Virus record (IMG/VR): IMGVR_UViG_3300021962_000526
Coordinates: 1-27,261 of that record
Reading direction: 5' to 3' (one strand)
DNA from: a virus
DNA length: 27,261 bases
The position numbers and the translations under genes were made by a program. Below the pieces are notes generated by a model, which worked only from the letters and a program-made list of their open reading frames with translations, was not told where the DNA came from and did no database searches. Positions 1-8,909 of the stretch are shown piece by piece (the stretch's first letter is position 1; every line of letters begins with the position of its first letter).

Positions 1-1
1 T

Positions 2-262
2 GCGACTGCGGATATCAGCATTGGTCGTTTTCCCGGTGAAACAGATGTTCCAACACGTTATTCTCCATTACCCAAGATTGATGATATAGAGGATTTAACG
101 CCAGACACTTATGCACGAGCCTTAGATGATTTGGCAGATGATGAATTTATTGAGCTTGGTGATGAAATCACTGGTTATCAAAAATTACAAGGAATTGAAA
201 TCAAAGAAGATTTAGCTAAAGACGATCAAATGTTAGATCGTTTACGGGGGTGCGTCGTCTAA
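2..262 (+). CDS. C-terminal end of a virion protein (partial)
   Basis: An open frame runs from the left edge to a TAA at 260-262, giving the last 86 residues of a protein whose start lies outside the window. The visible part is strongly acidic, with stretches such as KIDDIEDLTPD and DDLADDEFIELGDE, and ends RLRGCVV. I see no domain I recognise. Its stop codon overlaps the ATG of the next gene (TAATG), so the two are probably translationally coupled. Because the next gene looks like a large ejection or internal virion protein, and tail-tube genes would be expected just upstream, this is probably the end of another internal virion protein. That role is inferred from position only. Confidence 0.75.
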   Translation, partial: ATADISIGRFPGETDVPTRYSPLPKIDDIEDLTPDTYARALDDLADDEFIELGDEITGYQKLQGIEIKEDLAKDDQMLDRLRGCVV

Positions 263-2760
263 TGAGCCTTCTTGAATGTATAGAAAATGCCAAAAAAGAA
301 AACGTTATTGATGAAACTCGCGCTGCCGAGTTAAAGGATCAATACAATCGTTTATATTCTCAATATAAAACTGAGATGTCTGAGGCTGAAGCTGCTCGTC
401 GTGCTGGAAAAGAAACCTTTGAAACGGCAGAATATGCAGCAGCAGAGAAAAAACGTCGTATTGCTTTAAGCCGCGCTGTTCAACGTGAACGCTTAAAAGA
501 GATGGAAGACAATAATCTTAAATACAAGAGTGAGGCACTTGTCCGTTTAGTAGAGCGTGATGGTTCTGGGCAATGGTCTTATTCGAGCCTTGAAGGTAGA
601 CGTGAGGCTATTCGTGGACGCGCTCACGCTAAAATGGACAATGTTCTTGCCGAGCTAAAACGCGGCATATTTGGTAATGAACGCAGAGCGGCCCGTGAAA
701 TGGGCGCAGATATGGCAGAAGAGGTTTTTGGTAAAAAGAATACCGGAAATGCGGTCGCTAAAGAATTAGCGCAAGCATGGAAAGAGACATCAGAATTTTT
801 ACGAAAAGCATTTAATCGCGCTGGAGGGTCTATTCCAAAACGTGCTGATTGGGGAATGCCTCAAAGCCATGATGTTGTTAAAATAGGTAAGGCAGGTGAG
901 GACGAGTGGATTAATTATATTAAAGATCATCTTGATTGGAATAAGATGATTGATGAATCTACTGGTAAAAAGTTTTCGCCAGCAGAGCATAGAAAAGTTC
1001 TTGAAGGAGTATATGACTCAATCAAAACCGAAGGTTTTTCTAAGGTTGGTCGTGATAGTACGTTAATGAACAAATCATTAGCGCGTCGTAGACAGGATCA
1101 TCGTTTCCTCGTGTTCAAAGATACTGATAGTTGGCTTGAATACCAAAAGAAATTTGGTCGTGGTGATACCTTTACTATTATGATGGATCACATTGATTCA
1201 ATGTCTCGTGACATTGCGATGCTTGAATTGCTTGGACCTAATCCAAATGCAACTATTCGTTATTTAAAGACGCAAGCAGAAGCTATTGCTAGAACGGCTG
1301 ATAAAAAGATTGGCGGTGGAAAAAAACCAAATGAAAATGCTTTTAAAAAACATGAGGGTACATTTGATGGAATGTACGGCATCTATACTGGTACAGCATT
1401 AGCTTCAGATAGAGAATGGTTGTCAAATGGATTTGCAGGTCTTGGTAATTTACTAAACTCCGCCTTACTTGGTTCAACGTCTTTACTAGCTATACTTGGT
1501 GATATGGGTACGGCGCGTGTCGTGTCTCGTATTGCTGGCCTTCCACAATCAAAAATGATGGGCCGTATGCTCGGCACAATGGTGGCGGGTAAAGCTACTA
1601 AGCGAGAGTTTATTCGGGCTGGTTTAATTGCTGAAGGTTGGTCTGCTGTTGCCTTTGGACAATCAAGATATATTGGCGATGTTATGGGGCCAAATATAAC
1701 CCGCCGCATATCTGATTTTACTATGAACGCATCCTTGCTTTCTCCGTGGACACAAGCATCCCGGTGGGCTGTTGGTATGGAATACATGGGTTTCTTTGCC
1801 GATAACATTGGAAAGAAATTTGATGAACTTTCGTCCAAGAACCAAAGATTATTACGTCAATACGGTGTTGATGCTGCTGATTGGGATAAGATACGCAGTA
1901 CAAAACTTCACAAACATAAGGGTGCAACATTCCTGCGTCCTGTTGATGTTTTTGATATCGACGAAAAGATTGGTTATAAATATATGGAAATGCTGCAAAA
2001 ACAGGTCGATTTATCTGTTCCTGTAGCATCACTTGAGTCGCGTGAACTTTTAACTTCTGGAGCAAGACGCGGTACTGCAGTAGGTGAAATTGTCCGCTCT
2101 GTCGGTCAATTTAAAAACTTCCCAGTTACGATAATGACGAACAATCTTAGACAAATCCGTCATCTTGAGTCATCAACTATGGGCCGTGTTGGATACGGTG
2201 TAGAGTTTATGGCGACCGCTACTATCTTTGCTGCATTTTCCATACAAATGAGACAGTTTTCTCAAGGCCGCGATCCTCTTGCAATGTTTGATGAGGATGG
2301 CGAGCCAAATATGGAGTTTTGGGGTAGCGCCTTTCTTGCTGGTGGTGGCATGGGTATATTCGGTGACTTCTTATTCTCTAATCGAAATAGATTTGATCGC
2401 GGTCTTGCTGAAACAGTTGCTGGCCCTAGAATTGGATTTGCTGGAGACGTGTTAGATTTAACAGTCGGAAATGTAATGCAAGCCATTGAAGGCGAAGATA
2501 CTGATATAGGAAAAGAAGCAGTACAATTTGCACAAAGATATATGCCCGGTGTATCTACATTCTATGCACGTTTAGCAATGCAAAGATTGATTTTTGACAA
2601 TCTTCGTAAAATGGCTGATCCAGATGCAGGTAGAAATTTCAGAAGATTAGAGCGCAAACTCAGACGCGAAAAAGGGCAGAATTACTGGTGGAGTCCGGGT
2701 GAATCAGCACCTAAACGCACACCAGATTTAAGCGCAATATCGGTTGATTTTCGAAGGTAG
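262..2760 (+). CDS. Large internal virion / DNA-ejection-type protein
   Basis: An 832-residue protein. Residues 1 to about 160 are highly charged, rich in Glu, Lys, Arg and Ala, and look helical or coiled-coil. The middle is mixed. The second half holds hydrophobic stretches such as LLNSALLGSTSLLAIL, FMATATIFAAF and SAFLAGGGMGIFGDFLF, followed by a basic C-terminus. A long helical protein with late membrane-seeking segments, placed just before the tail fibre, fits the internal or ejection proteins of podophages, which leave the head and form a channel through the cell envelope. No catalytic motif was seen. I chose the ATG at 262, which overlaps the upstream stop (TAATG), over a GTG at 250. 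The role is inferred from size, composition and position, because the family is not one I can name. Confidence 0.8.
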   Translation: MSLLECIENAKKENVIDETRAAELKDQYNRLYSQYKTEMSEAEAARRAGKETFETAEYAAAEKKRRIALSRAVQRERLKEMEDNNLKYKSEALVRLVERDGSGQWSYSSLEGRREAIRGRAHAKMDNVLAELKRGIFGNERRAAREMGADMAEEVFGKKNTGNAVAKELAQAWKETSEFLRKAFNRAGGSIPKRADWGMPQSHDVVKIGKAGEDEWINYIKDHLDWNKMIDESTGKKFSPAEHRKVLEGVYDSIKTEGFSKVGRDSTLMNKSLARRRQDHRFLVFKDTDSWLEYQKKFGRGDTFTIMMDHIDSMSRDIAMLELLGPNPNATIRYLKTQAEAIARTADKKIGGGKKPNENAFKKHEGTFDGMYGIYTGTALASDREWLSNGFAGLGNLLNSALLGSTSLLAILGDMGTARVVSRIAGLPQSKMMGRMLGTMVAGKATKREFIRAGLIAEGWSAVAFGQSRYIGDVMGPNITRRISDFTMNASLLSPWTQASRWAVGMEYMGFFADNIGKKFDELSSKNQRLLRQYGVDAADWDKIRSTKLHKHKGATFLRPVDVFDIDEKIGYKYMEMLQKQVDLSVPVASLESRELLTSGARRGTAVGEIVRSVGQFKNFPVTIMTNNLRQIRHLESSTMGRVGYGVEFMATATIFAAFSIQMRQFSQGRDPLAMFDEDGEPNMEFWGSAFLAGGGMGIFGDFLFSNRNRFDRGLAETVAGPRIGFAGDVLDLTVGNVMQAIEGEDTDIGKEAVQFAQRYMPGVSTFYARLAMQRLIFDNLRKMADPDAGRNFRRLERKLRREKGQNYWWSPGESAPKRTPDLSAISVDFRR

Positions 2761-2809
2761 AATATGAAATGGATTTAGGTTAAAGTGCTGGTCAACGTGA
2801 GGGATTAAA

Positions 2810-5266
2810 ATGGCGGACTATAATATCAATGCTGTAACACGACGCATCGTCTACACTGGTAGTGCGGGCGTTGGGCCATACGCTTTCTCGTTTGAAATCC
2901 TTGTAAACACTGACGTAGACGTATATTTCAACACTACGTTGCTGACACTTGCAACAGATTACACCGTAACAATCAATGCCAATGGTACTGGTAGCGTTAC
3001 GATTGTAACTGGCTCAAGCGTTCCCTCAACACCAACCCTGAATGACCGCATCACCATCGTTGGTGCTCGTGACATTGAGCGCACCACTGACTTCGTGACA
3101 GCAGGTGAATTACGTGCGTCTGCCCTTAATGAACAACTTGATGCCCTCACAATCTTTGACCAACAGCTACTTGAACTATCGGATCGTGCTGTTCGCGCTC
3201 CAGTAACTGACCCAGTCAGCGTCAATATGGAGCTTCCTGCTCAAACGGATCGTGCTGACAAAATCCTCAAGTTTGATTCCAATGGTAACGTCGCTGTTGA
3301 GTCGGCTGCTGTTCTTGCTGGCGCTGCTATTGTCGGTGCTAACTTTACAAATAACGTCTTCACTGGCACTGGCGCTCAAACAGCATTTACCCTAACCGTA
3401 GCTCCCGGCTCAAAGAATAACGCCCAAGTCTACATCGACGGTGTTTATCAGCTTAAATCTAGCTTTTCCGTATCCGGCACAACGCTGACATTCACTGAGG
3501 CTCCACCATTAAATGCTCAGATCGAAGTCGTTATCGGTAATGCCATTGATACGCTTGATGCTGACAGTGGCAATATCAACTACAACCAAGGTGGTACTGG
3601 CGCTCAGACCCGAACAGTAGAGAACAAGCTACAAGAGTTTGTCTCAGTTAAAGACTTCGGAGCTACAGGCGACGGTGTTACAGATGACACTGCTGCTATA
3701 CAGGCTGCGATTGATGCGTCTGAAAGTGTTTATTTTCCATCAGGTGTTTACAAGATTATATCAACCCTCAATCTTCCTAATACAACTTATCGCAAACTAC
3801 ACGGCGATGGGTTCAATGCTCAAGAAACTACAAATCCAGTAAAAGGTTCAATTATCAAATGGGCTGGTGCTGCTAATGGCACAATGCTAGATGGTGACTT
3901 TGCTGGTGGTGTAAATATTTCCAGCCTTGTTATTAGAGATATGCGCTTTGAAGGTGATAACATAGCTTCAATCGGCATGATCTTTGGAGCAACTAACGCA
4001 CATCCTCAGCATTACTATTTTGAAAATGTCCAACTGCGAAACTTTGCAGCCAATGGCACAGATGCTTGCGTTGATATGTCTGGTGCTAGTGTTGGCAGTG
4101 TTTATGGATTAGCTGACTGTGAGTTTCATAATTGCATAATTGATGGTGGCAATCGGTCTTTACGTGTCAATTCACAACAACTTAATTTCTATGGCGGTTC
4201 TATTGGCGGTAAGAATGGTGGCGTACTTGTTGAGATGGGTGATAATGCTCATCCTAAGTTCTTTGGCACTGGTTTTTATTCTGGCCCCGGAAATCCTGCA
4301 TCTGTATTTGGAATCTCTGGCACTGTCGGGATTGATGGTCTTGAGTGTTATAGCTGCTGGAACGAAGGTCAAAACTCACTACTAAAAAGATTAACAACCC
4401 CCGGCTCTGCCGTTAGTGCATACAAGATTTCTTTTGTTAATCAACGAAGCGCACTTACTGGCGGCACTAATGTTATTGATCTGACTGACCTAAATTCAAA
4501 TGTAGTTTGGAGCGGTGGATATAATGACAATACTACTGTTAGCCAATGTGTTGTAAACTCTGGTAGTTCTTTAACTGTATTTGGACTTCAGTCAGGTGCT
4601 TTTACTTATACAGGCACAGGCGAAGCAATAGAATATTCGTCAACAGGAATTATCAATAGGCTTGGCACTGACATTGATGTTACTGGTGACTTTGCGGTTG
4701 CTGGTGCTGTTTCATCAACGGGCAATGCAACATTTGGAAGTTCTGGTAATCCCGTTGTTGAGGTTGTAACTTCGGGTGCTGGTAATAATCCAAGTTATAA
4801 ATTGTCTGCATCAACAAACAACTGGATTATGCAAGGCACATTCTCAAGTGCAAATGATGAATTGCAATTTCTATACGGTGGTGCAAACAAGGTTGAGTTT
4901 GTAAATACTGGTGATGTAAACAATGCTACAGGCACATACGGCACGATTTCTGATGCTCGTCTAAAGGAAAACATCTCTTATCTTGATGAAGCAGCAAAGC
5001 AAAATCAGGTCAATGATATTCGAGCAATGCGGTTCTGCAAATATAACATGATTGGTGACGATCAAGTAATGCTTGGTCAAATTGCTCAAGACTTACAGCA
5101 AACATCTCCCAATCTTGTTTCACAATATACCAATCAAGACACTGGTGAAGAACGGCTAGGCATCAAGCAATCTATTGTGCATCAAAAAGCTGTTGTCGCA
5201 TTACAGGTAGCACTTGATAAGATTGATGCGCTTGAAGCTCGTATTGCACAACTGGAGGCAAACTGA
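2810..5266 (+). CDS. Tail fibre with T7-like N-terminus, pectate-lyase-like beta-helix and S74 chaperone
   Basis: An 818-residue receptor-binding protein. Residues 1 to about 160 resemble the T7 tail-fibre N-terminal domain that attaches to the tail (VTRRIVYTGSAGVGPYAF near the start, then TLNDRITIVGARDIERTTDF). About residue 280 begins the pectate-lyase-3 type beta-helix signature (VKDFGATGDGVTDDTAAIQA). The C-terminus is a Peptidase_S74 intramolecular chaperone beginning SDARLKENI. By analogy with that family, Ser714 would be the nucleophile and self-cleavage would fall between Ile713 and Ser714, releasing about 105 residues after trimer folding. A GAGGG ribosome-binding site lies just before the ATG. 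The stop overlaps the next start (TGATG). The protein probably binds or degrades a surface polysaccharide; the substrate cannot be read from sequence. Confidence 0.92.
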   Translation: MADYNINAVTRRIVYTGSAGVGPYAFSFEILVNTDVDVYFNTTLLTLATDYTVTINANGTGSVTIVTGSSVPSTPTLNDRITIVGARDIERTTDFVTAGELRASALNEQLDALTIFDQQLLELSDRAVRAPVTDPVSVNMELPAQTDRADKILKFDSNGNVAVESAAVLAGAAIVGANFTNNVFTGTGAQTAFTLTVAPGSKNNAQVYIDGVYQLKSSFSVSGTTLTFTEAPPLNAQIEVVIGNAIDTLDADSGNINYNQGGTGAQTRTVENKLQEFVSVKDFGATGDGVTDDTAAIQAAIDASESVYFPSGVYKIISTLNLPNTTYRKLHGDGFNAQETTNPVKGSIIKWAGAANGTMLDGDFAGGVNISSLVIRDMRFEGDNIASIGMIFGATNAHPQHYYFENVQLRNFAANGTDACVDMSGASVGSVYGLADCEFHNCIIDGGNRSLRVNSQQLNFYGGSIGGKNGGVLVEMGDNAHPKFFGTGFYSGPGNPASVFGISGTVGIDGLECYSCWNEGQNSLLKRLTTPGSAVSAYKISFVNQRSALTGGTNVIDLTDLNSNVVWSGGYNDNTTVSQCVVNSGSSLTVFGLQSGAFTYTGTGEAIEYSSTGIINRLGTDIDVTGDFAVAGAVSSTGNATFGSSGNPVVEVVTSGAGNNPSYKLSASTNNWIMQGTFSSANDELQFLYGGANKVEFVNTGDVNNATGTYGTISDARLKENISYLDEAAKQNQVNDIRAMRFCKYNMIGDDQVMLGQIAQDLQQTSPNLVSQYTNQDTGEERLGIKQSIVHQKAVVALQVALDKIDALEARIAQLEAN

Positions 5267-6192
5267 TGACAATTAAACAACAAGGCGGCATCTTTGGACG
5301 CAATCCAACTTTCAATGATGTTGAAGTTGAGGGAACACTAACTGTCAACGGTGAGCCTATTTCCGACTTTGGAACAATGGCTCAACAAGATGCTACCAGT
5401 GTAAACATTGATGGTGGAAATATTGATGGCACAATCATTGGTGCAAGCTCAACGGCTGCACTAAGTGCTACGACAGGAACATTCGGTGGCGATGTATCAA
5501 TCGATGTAGGTGCTGGTAATCCTAAGATGCTCGTCAAAACTGCTGGCGCTGGCAATAATCCTTATGTGCAGCTTCAAGCATCAACAAATGTCTTTGACAT
5601 GATGGGTGTGTTTTCAGCAAGTCCAGACTATTGGCGTGTTGGTTTTGGCACAGGTGGCGCAGCTTCAACAGAGATACTAAAGGTATTTTCTGGTGGTGAT
5701 GTTGAAGTTGAGAATGGCAACCTTGTTATCGGCACATCAGGCAAAGGCATCGACTTCTCTGCCACCTCTGGCACTGGCACAAGTGAACTTTTCGATGACT
5801 ATGAAGAGGGGAGCTTTGTGCCTTCGTTAGGTGGCACAACATCTGATCCAACTATTGCTTATACAACTCAAACTGGCAAATACACAAAAATAGGAAGGCT
5901 TGTTCATTGTGAAATTACAATAATTATTTCATCATTTTCTGGCGGCTCTGGTAATTTACAACTTGAGGGTCTGCCTTTTTCTTCTGATAGTGATGATGAT
6001 CGTGGATGTCTTTATGTAGGATTTTCAGCTAATTGGGCCTCTGGTATAATTTCTGGAATTTCTAATACCAGCACTACAACAGTAAGCCTTAGAAAATTTG
6101 ATGCTAACAATAATCAAAGTGTTGCTGTGCCTGTGACAGATGCTAGTGGCGATGAGTATTTGCGTTGCTGCATTACTTATCATGCCGCATAA
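5266..6192 (+). CDS. Tail fibre-associated structural protein
   Basis: A 308-residue protein starting on the last base of the fibre stop codon. The N-terminus (MTIKQQGGIFGRNPTFNDVE, then a TLTVNGEPI strand) is of a type common in phage tail proteins. The middle shares a module with the upstream fibre: both contain GAGNNP followed by a strand, AST-N, then M-G-FS. The C-terminal part, after LFDDYEEGSFVP, has the YTKIGRLVHCEI pattern seen in many phage tail-fibre tips and carbohydrate-binding-like beta-sandwiches. It has no S74 chaperone and no recognisable enzyme motif. It may be a second fibre subunit or tip protein assembled with the S74-containing fibre. Its function is inferred from composition and location. 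Confidence 0.8.
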   Translation: MTIKQQGGIFGRNPTFNDVEVEGTLTVNGEPISDFGTMAQQDATSVNIDGGNIDGTIIGASSTAALSATTGTFGGDVSIDVGAGNPKMLVKTAGAGNNPYVQLQASTNVFDMMGVFSASPDYWRVGFGTGGAASTEILKVFSGGDVEVENGNLVIGTSGKGIDFSATSGTGTSELFDDYEEGSFVPSLGGTTSDPTIAYTTQTGKYTKIGRLVHCEITIIISSFSGGSGNLQLEGLPFSSDSDDDRGCLYVGFSANWASGIISGISNTSTTTVSLRKFDANNNQSVAVPVTDASGDEYLRCCITYHAA

Positions 6193-6205
6193 ATAGGAGA
6201 CTTAA

Positions 6206-7690
6206 ATGTCACTTACAAAAGTAAACAACCGTATGATTGATGGAGCAGATTTTAATGTTCTTGATTATGGGGCTGACCCGAATGGTGTAGCTGATAGCAC
6301 TGCTGCTTTGCAGGCAGCTATCGATGCAGCCGAATTGTATGCGGAAGCAAATATATATGGGTCTGCTGTTGTCCATTTTCCAAATGGTCGTTATAAAATC
6401 TCCTCATCTTTAATTATTGATCGAAACAATATAACGCTTTCATCAGGTAGGCGTGGGGCAACCATTGAGGGAACAACGGCTATTGATTGCTTAATAATTA
6501 CTGGCACTATTTCGCAAACCGTTCAATATGTTCAAGTTAAAGGCTTGCGTTTTGGAGGAGCAACCACAACATCATTTATAAAAACATCTTGGACAGAATA
6601 TTTAAATATAGAAGATTGTGCATTTGCATCTGGTGCTATTGGAATTGAAATGTCAACAACAGCATCAGAATATGATATTAAGCCTAAAATTGAAAATTGT
6701 ATTTTTTATGGAACAGCTACAGGAATTAAAGGTGGTGAGACTAGAGTAGCAGATGCCATTATTAATCAAAATTATTTTCAAAATAATACAGTAGCAGCGA
6801 TACAAGCTGGTTATTTTGATGGATGTCAAATTACTTATAATAAAGTTTTTTACGATCCTAGCCTTACTAGTTATGCGTCTAAAGGACTTGATATATTTAA
6901 GGTTATTTATGGAAAAATTGAAGGTAACGATATTTTTGAGACGAGAGGACATGGAATTAGAATTGGGTCTCCAAGAAGCACGAGTATTGTAGGAAATACA
7001 ATAGTAAAAAGTGGAGCAGCTTCTGGAGCAGCTGCATTATCTTTTTATGAGTATGATGCATCATTAACAACTATTGGAAATACAGTTTATGACAATAAAA
7101 TTGATAGATGTTATGGTTATGGAATATTATCAGAAGATACAGATAACCTAGAAATTGCTTTTAATCAAATCTACGCATGTGGTTTTTCTGGAACATATGC
7201 CGCTTCTGATAGTATTCAATTAGTAGACTGCGATAATACTAAAATTAGATATAACGAAATGGATGGTAATAGCACTGCACGTTATTATATTTACATGGAT
7301 GGTTCTGCTAATACAGTTATTGAAGATAATGCAGTTTCCAATCATGTTAATGCAGATGTGTTTAGAGTTAATAGTCCAACTACACGTTTTATGTCTGAGC
7401 AAAGATTGTTAATCATATCATCAACTTCAACAATTACTTATGCTGACGATGGGGCAATCGTTGACGCTAGTAGTGGTGCGGTAACAATAAACTTGCCAAG
7501 CGCCAATACAATGACACCCGGTCAAGAGTTCTTTTTTATCAAGTCTGATAGTTCTGGTAATGCGGTTACGATTGATCCTGCAAGTTCTCAAACAATCAAT
7601 GGTGCAACAACATATGCGCTGTCTGCTCAATACAACAAAGTTACTTTAATATCTGATGGATCAAGTAATTTTTTAATTAAATCAACTTAA
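6206..7690 (+). CDS. Beta-helix tailspike, pectate-lyase-3 type
   Basis: A 494-residue protein preceded by an AGGAG site seven bases before its ATG. Near the N-terminus, VLDYGADPNGVADSTAALQA is the classic start of a pectate-lyase-3 right-handed beta-helix. The middle carries the repeating Asn, Ile and Gly-rich rungs of such helices (for example IEGNDIFETRGHGIRIG). The last 95 residues form a separate beta domain (VTINLPSANTMTPG, then NKVTLISDGSSNFLIKS) common at the ends of phage tail proteins. It is a probable depolymerase or receptor-binding spike. The coding of the middle, roughly 6500-7400, is clearly more AT-rich than both ends, which suggests replacement of the receptor-facing part. 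No T7-like attachment domain is present, so it may attach through another fibre. Confidence 0.88.
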   Translation: MSLTKVNNRMIDGADFNVLDYGADPNGVADSTAALQAAIDAAELYAEANIYGSAVVHFPNGRYKISSSLIIDRNNITLSSGRRGATIEGTTAIDCLIITGTISQTVQYVQVKGLRFGGATTTSFIKTSWTEYLNIEDCAFASGAIGIEMSTTASEYDIKPKIENCIFYGTATGIKGGETRVADAIINQNYFQNNTVAAIQAGYFDGCQITYNKVFYDPSLTSYASKGLDIFKVIYGKIEGNDIFETRGHGIRIGSPRSTSIVGNTIVKSGAASGAAALSFYEYDASLTTIGNTVYDNKIDRCYGYGILSEDTDNLEIAFNQIYACGFSGTYAASDSIQLVDCDNTKIRYNEMDGNSTARYYIYMDGSANTVIEDNAVSNHVNADVFRVNSPTTRFMSEQRLLIISSTSTITYADDGAIVDASSGAVTINLPSANTMTPGQEFFFIKSDSSGNAVTIDPASSQTINGATTYALSAQYNKVTLISDGSSNFLIKST

Positions 7691-7729
7691 TGCGCCTAGT
7701 GCGTGGACAGTCCAGCCAAGGAGATAAAA

Positions 7730-7990
7730 ATGGCATTAACTAAAGAAACCAAGAACGACAAGATTGAAGTTCTACAACTAGCTGCGGGTTATCCTGTAGT
7801 TCAGGTTCGTACAGCTACTGTAATTGCTGAAGACGGTACTGAGATAAGCCGTACATTCCATCGTCATGTACTAACGCCTGACGCAGACTTAACTGCTGAA
7901 GATGCAGACGTAGCAGCGATTGCAGGTCAAGTGTTCACGGACGAAGTAAAGGCTGCTTATGCTACACATCTAGCTTCTCAGGCTTCATAA
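7730..7990 (+). CDS. Small conserved phage protein after the tail genes
   Basis: An 86-residue protein. An AAGGAGAT site sits just before the ATG at 7730, so I prefer this start to a longer reading that would begin at 7703. The sequence is soluble and mixed, with ATVIAEDGTEISRTFHRHVL in the middle and an acidic C-terminal half. I recall similar short proteins (EDG-x-E-x-SR-x-F-HRHV) next to tail fibres in other marine phages, but no function is known to me. It could be a fibre-assembly helper or minor structural component. It ends two bases before the next small gene. Confidence 0.8.
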   Translation: MALTKETKNDKIEVLQLAAGYPVVQVRTATVIAEDGTEISRTFHRHVLTPDADLTAEDADVAAIAGQVFTDEVKAAYATHLASQAS

Positions 7991-7992
7991 CG

Positions 7993-8085
7993 ATGCCACC
8001 GGGCATGAGCATGTGGTCAACACCTGACCTAGTGACATGCGGCTTAATTGTGCTATTAATTATCTTGGTTTTGAGGAAGAGCTAA
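7993..8085 (+). CDS. 30-residue single-pass membrane peptide
   Basis: A short frame of 30 codons that starts two bases after the preceding stop and ends in a TAA overlapping the next ATG (TAATG). Residues about 13-27 (LVTCGLIVLLIILVL) form one very hydrophobic segment, ending in the positive pair RK. Three possible ATGs occur, at 7993, 8005 and 8011, and none has a strong ribosome-binding site, so translation may depend on coupling to the gene before. Size, one membrane helix and position at the head of the lysis genes make a lysis-related or holin-modulating peptide plausible. No homologue is known to me. The coupled overlap and the hydrophobic design are the evidence that it is real. Confidence 0.55.
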   Translation: MPPGMSMWSTPDLVTCGLIVLLIILVLRKS

Positions 8086-8255
8086 TGAACCAAGACGATA
8101 TCCGCTTATTTGATTGGGGAAGTTTAGGCATTACAGCAGCAGCTTTAATGGAGTGGCTACCTGCCCTATCAGCGGGCCTATCGGCGTTATGGTTTGGTTT
8201 GAGGTGCTACCAGACATTACAAGAGATCCGCAATGGCAGCGGCAAAAATAAATGA
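8085..8255 (+). CDS. Small holin-like membrane protein
   Basis: A 56-residue protein with start MNQDDIRLFDWGSLGI. The ATG at 8085 follows a GAGGAAGAG site and overlaps the stop of the previous peptide. An in-frame ATG at 8037 would place the start inside that peptide and is less likely. One long hydrophobic stretch (about residues 14-36) is followed by a basic tail ending GSGKNK. This shape fits a class of small phage holins or pinholins, or a partner membrane protein. It overlaps the next gene by 23 bases. The lysis role rests on shape and neighbours, not on a recognised family. Confidence 0.7.
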   Translation: MNQDDIRLFDWGSLGITAAALMEWLPALSAGLSALWFGLRCYQTLQEIRNGSGKNK

Positions 8256-8676
8256 TACCACCCAAGTAGCATTGCCAATCCGCAATTTGATTTCGTTGAT
8301 TGCGGCTGCTGCTATTTCGACTTACGCCTATTTTCAAGTGATCGAGCGTCTCAACAAGATCGAGACCAATCAGCATTTGATGCAAAACGATCTGAACATG
8401 AATACGGAGTTCAGGATCAAATGGCCGCGTGGCGAGATGGGTAATTTACCTGCCGACAGCGAACAGTTTATGCTTATAGAGCATCTCACGGGTGAGTTAG
8501 AGAAACTCACGAAAGAGATAGAAAGCGGACAAGCTCCATTCGATCAACAGCAAAAGCTAACATTGGACTTTTACGAGAAACGCATCGCTAACCTTGAAGC
8601 ACAGATGGAGAAGCTCAAGGACAGCCAGATGGAAATGTTTCATAAGAATAACGGAGCGAAAGGAGATGGGCATTGA
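8233..8676 (+). CDS. Membrane-anchored coiled-coil protein, possible inner-membrane spanin
   Basis: A 147-residue protein with one N-terminal membrane segment (LISLIAAAAISTYAYF, about residues 20-35) followed by a long charged, helix-prone region with heptad-like spacing (for example EHLTGELEKLTKEIES and EKRIANLEAQMEKLKD). This layout, a signal anchor plus a periplasmic coiled coil of about 110 residues, is what an i-spanin looks like, though no paired lipoprotein o-spanin was found nearby. Alternatively it is a phage membrane protein of another kind. Its end overlaps the next gene. The topology is read from sequence; the spanin role is inference. Confidence 0.75.
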   Translation: MAAAKINDTTQVALPIRNLISLIAAAAISTYAYFQVIERLNKIETNQHLMQNDLNMNTEFRIKWPRGEMGNLPADSEQFMLIEHLTGELEKLTKEIESGQAPFDQQQKLTLDFYEKRIANLEAQMEKLKDSQMEMFHKNNGAKGDGH

Positions 8677-8909
8677 TAACCGCCATGTCTTTCGTTCTTT
8701 TGCTATTCTCTGGTGGTGAATTGGAGGGGTTTAAGCACCATGAAAACCTTTCTGATTGCCTTGCTGTTAAACGTAAGATCAAGCGCTATAATGGTCAGGC
8801 GCATGGTTTTGAGGATCGCTGGGTCTGTCAGCGCATGAAGGTTGAAATGACGCAAGGTCCAGACGGAACGTGGAATATCAGACGGTTATTGGATGGAGTT
8901 AAGAAATGA
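8673..8909 (+). CDS. Small secreted or anchored protein with two cysteines
   Basis: A 78-residue protein. I chose a TTG start at 8673 because an AAAGGAGA site lies at the right distance upstream and the start overlaps the previous stop; the first in-frame ATG is four codons later at 8685. The N-terminus (MSFVLLLFS) is a short hydrophobic segment that could be a signal sequence or anchor. The remainder is basic and soluble, with cysteines in LSDCLAVKRK and RWVCQRMK that could form a disulphide in the periplasm. It carries no lipobox, so it does not look like a classical o-spanin. Its function is unknown. A partner of the coiled-coil protein just upstream is possible. Confidence 0.7.
   Translation: MITAMSFVLLLFSGGELEGFKHHENLSDCLAVKRKIKRYNGQAHGFEDRWVCQRMKVEMTQGPDGTWNIRRLLDGVKK

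Noticed and set aside
250-261. GTG start for the large virion protein
   Set aside because: The ATG at 262 overlaps the preceding stop in the usual TAATG arrangement; the GTG would overlap the upstream gene by 13 bases without better support.
1383-1838. 151-residue leftward open frame
   Set aside because: It lies wholly inside the large virion gene on the other strand, has no start signal and no recognisable sequence.
2810-7690. Diversity-generating retroelement on the tail fibre, as in BPP-1
   Set aside because: No reverse transcriptase, template repeat or variable repeat was seen anywhere in the window.
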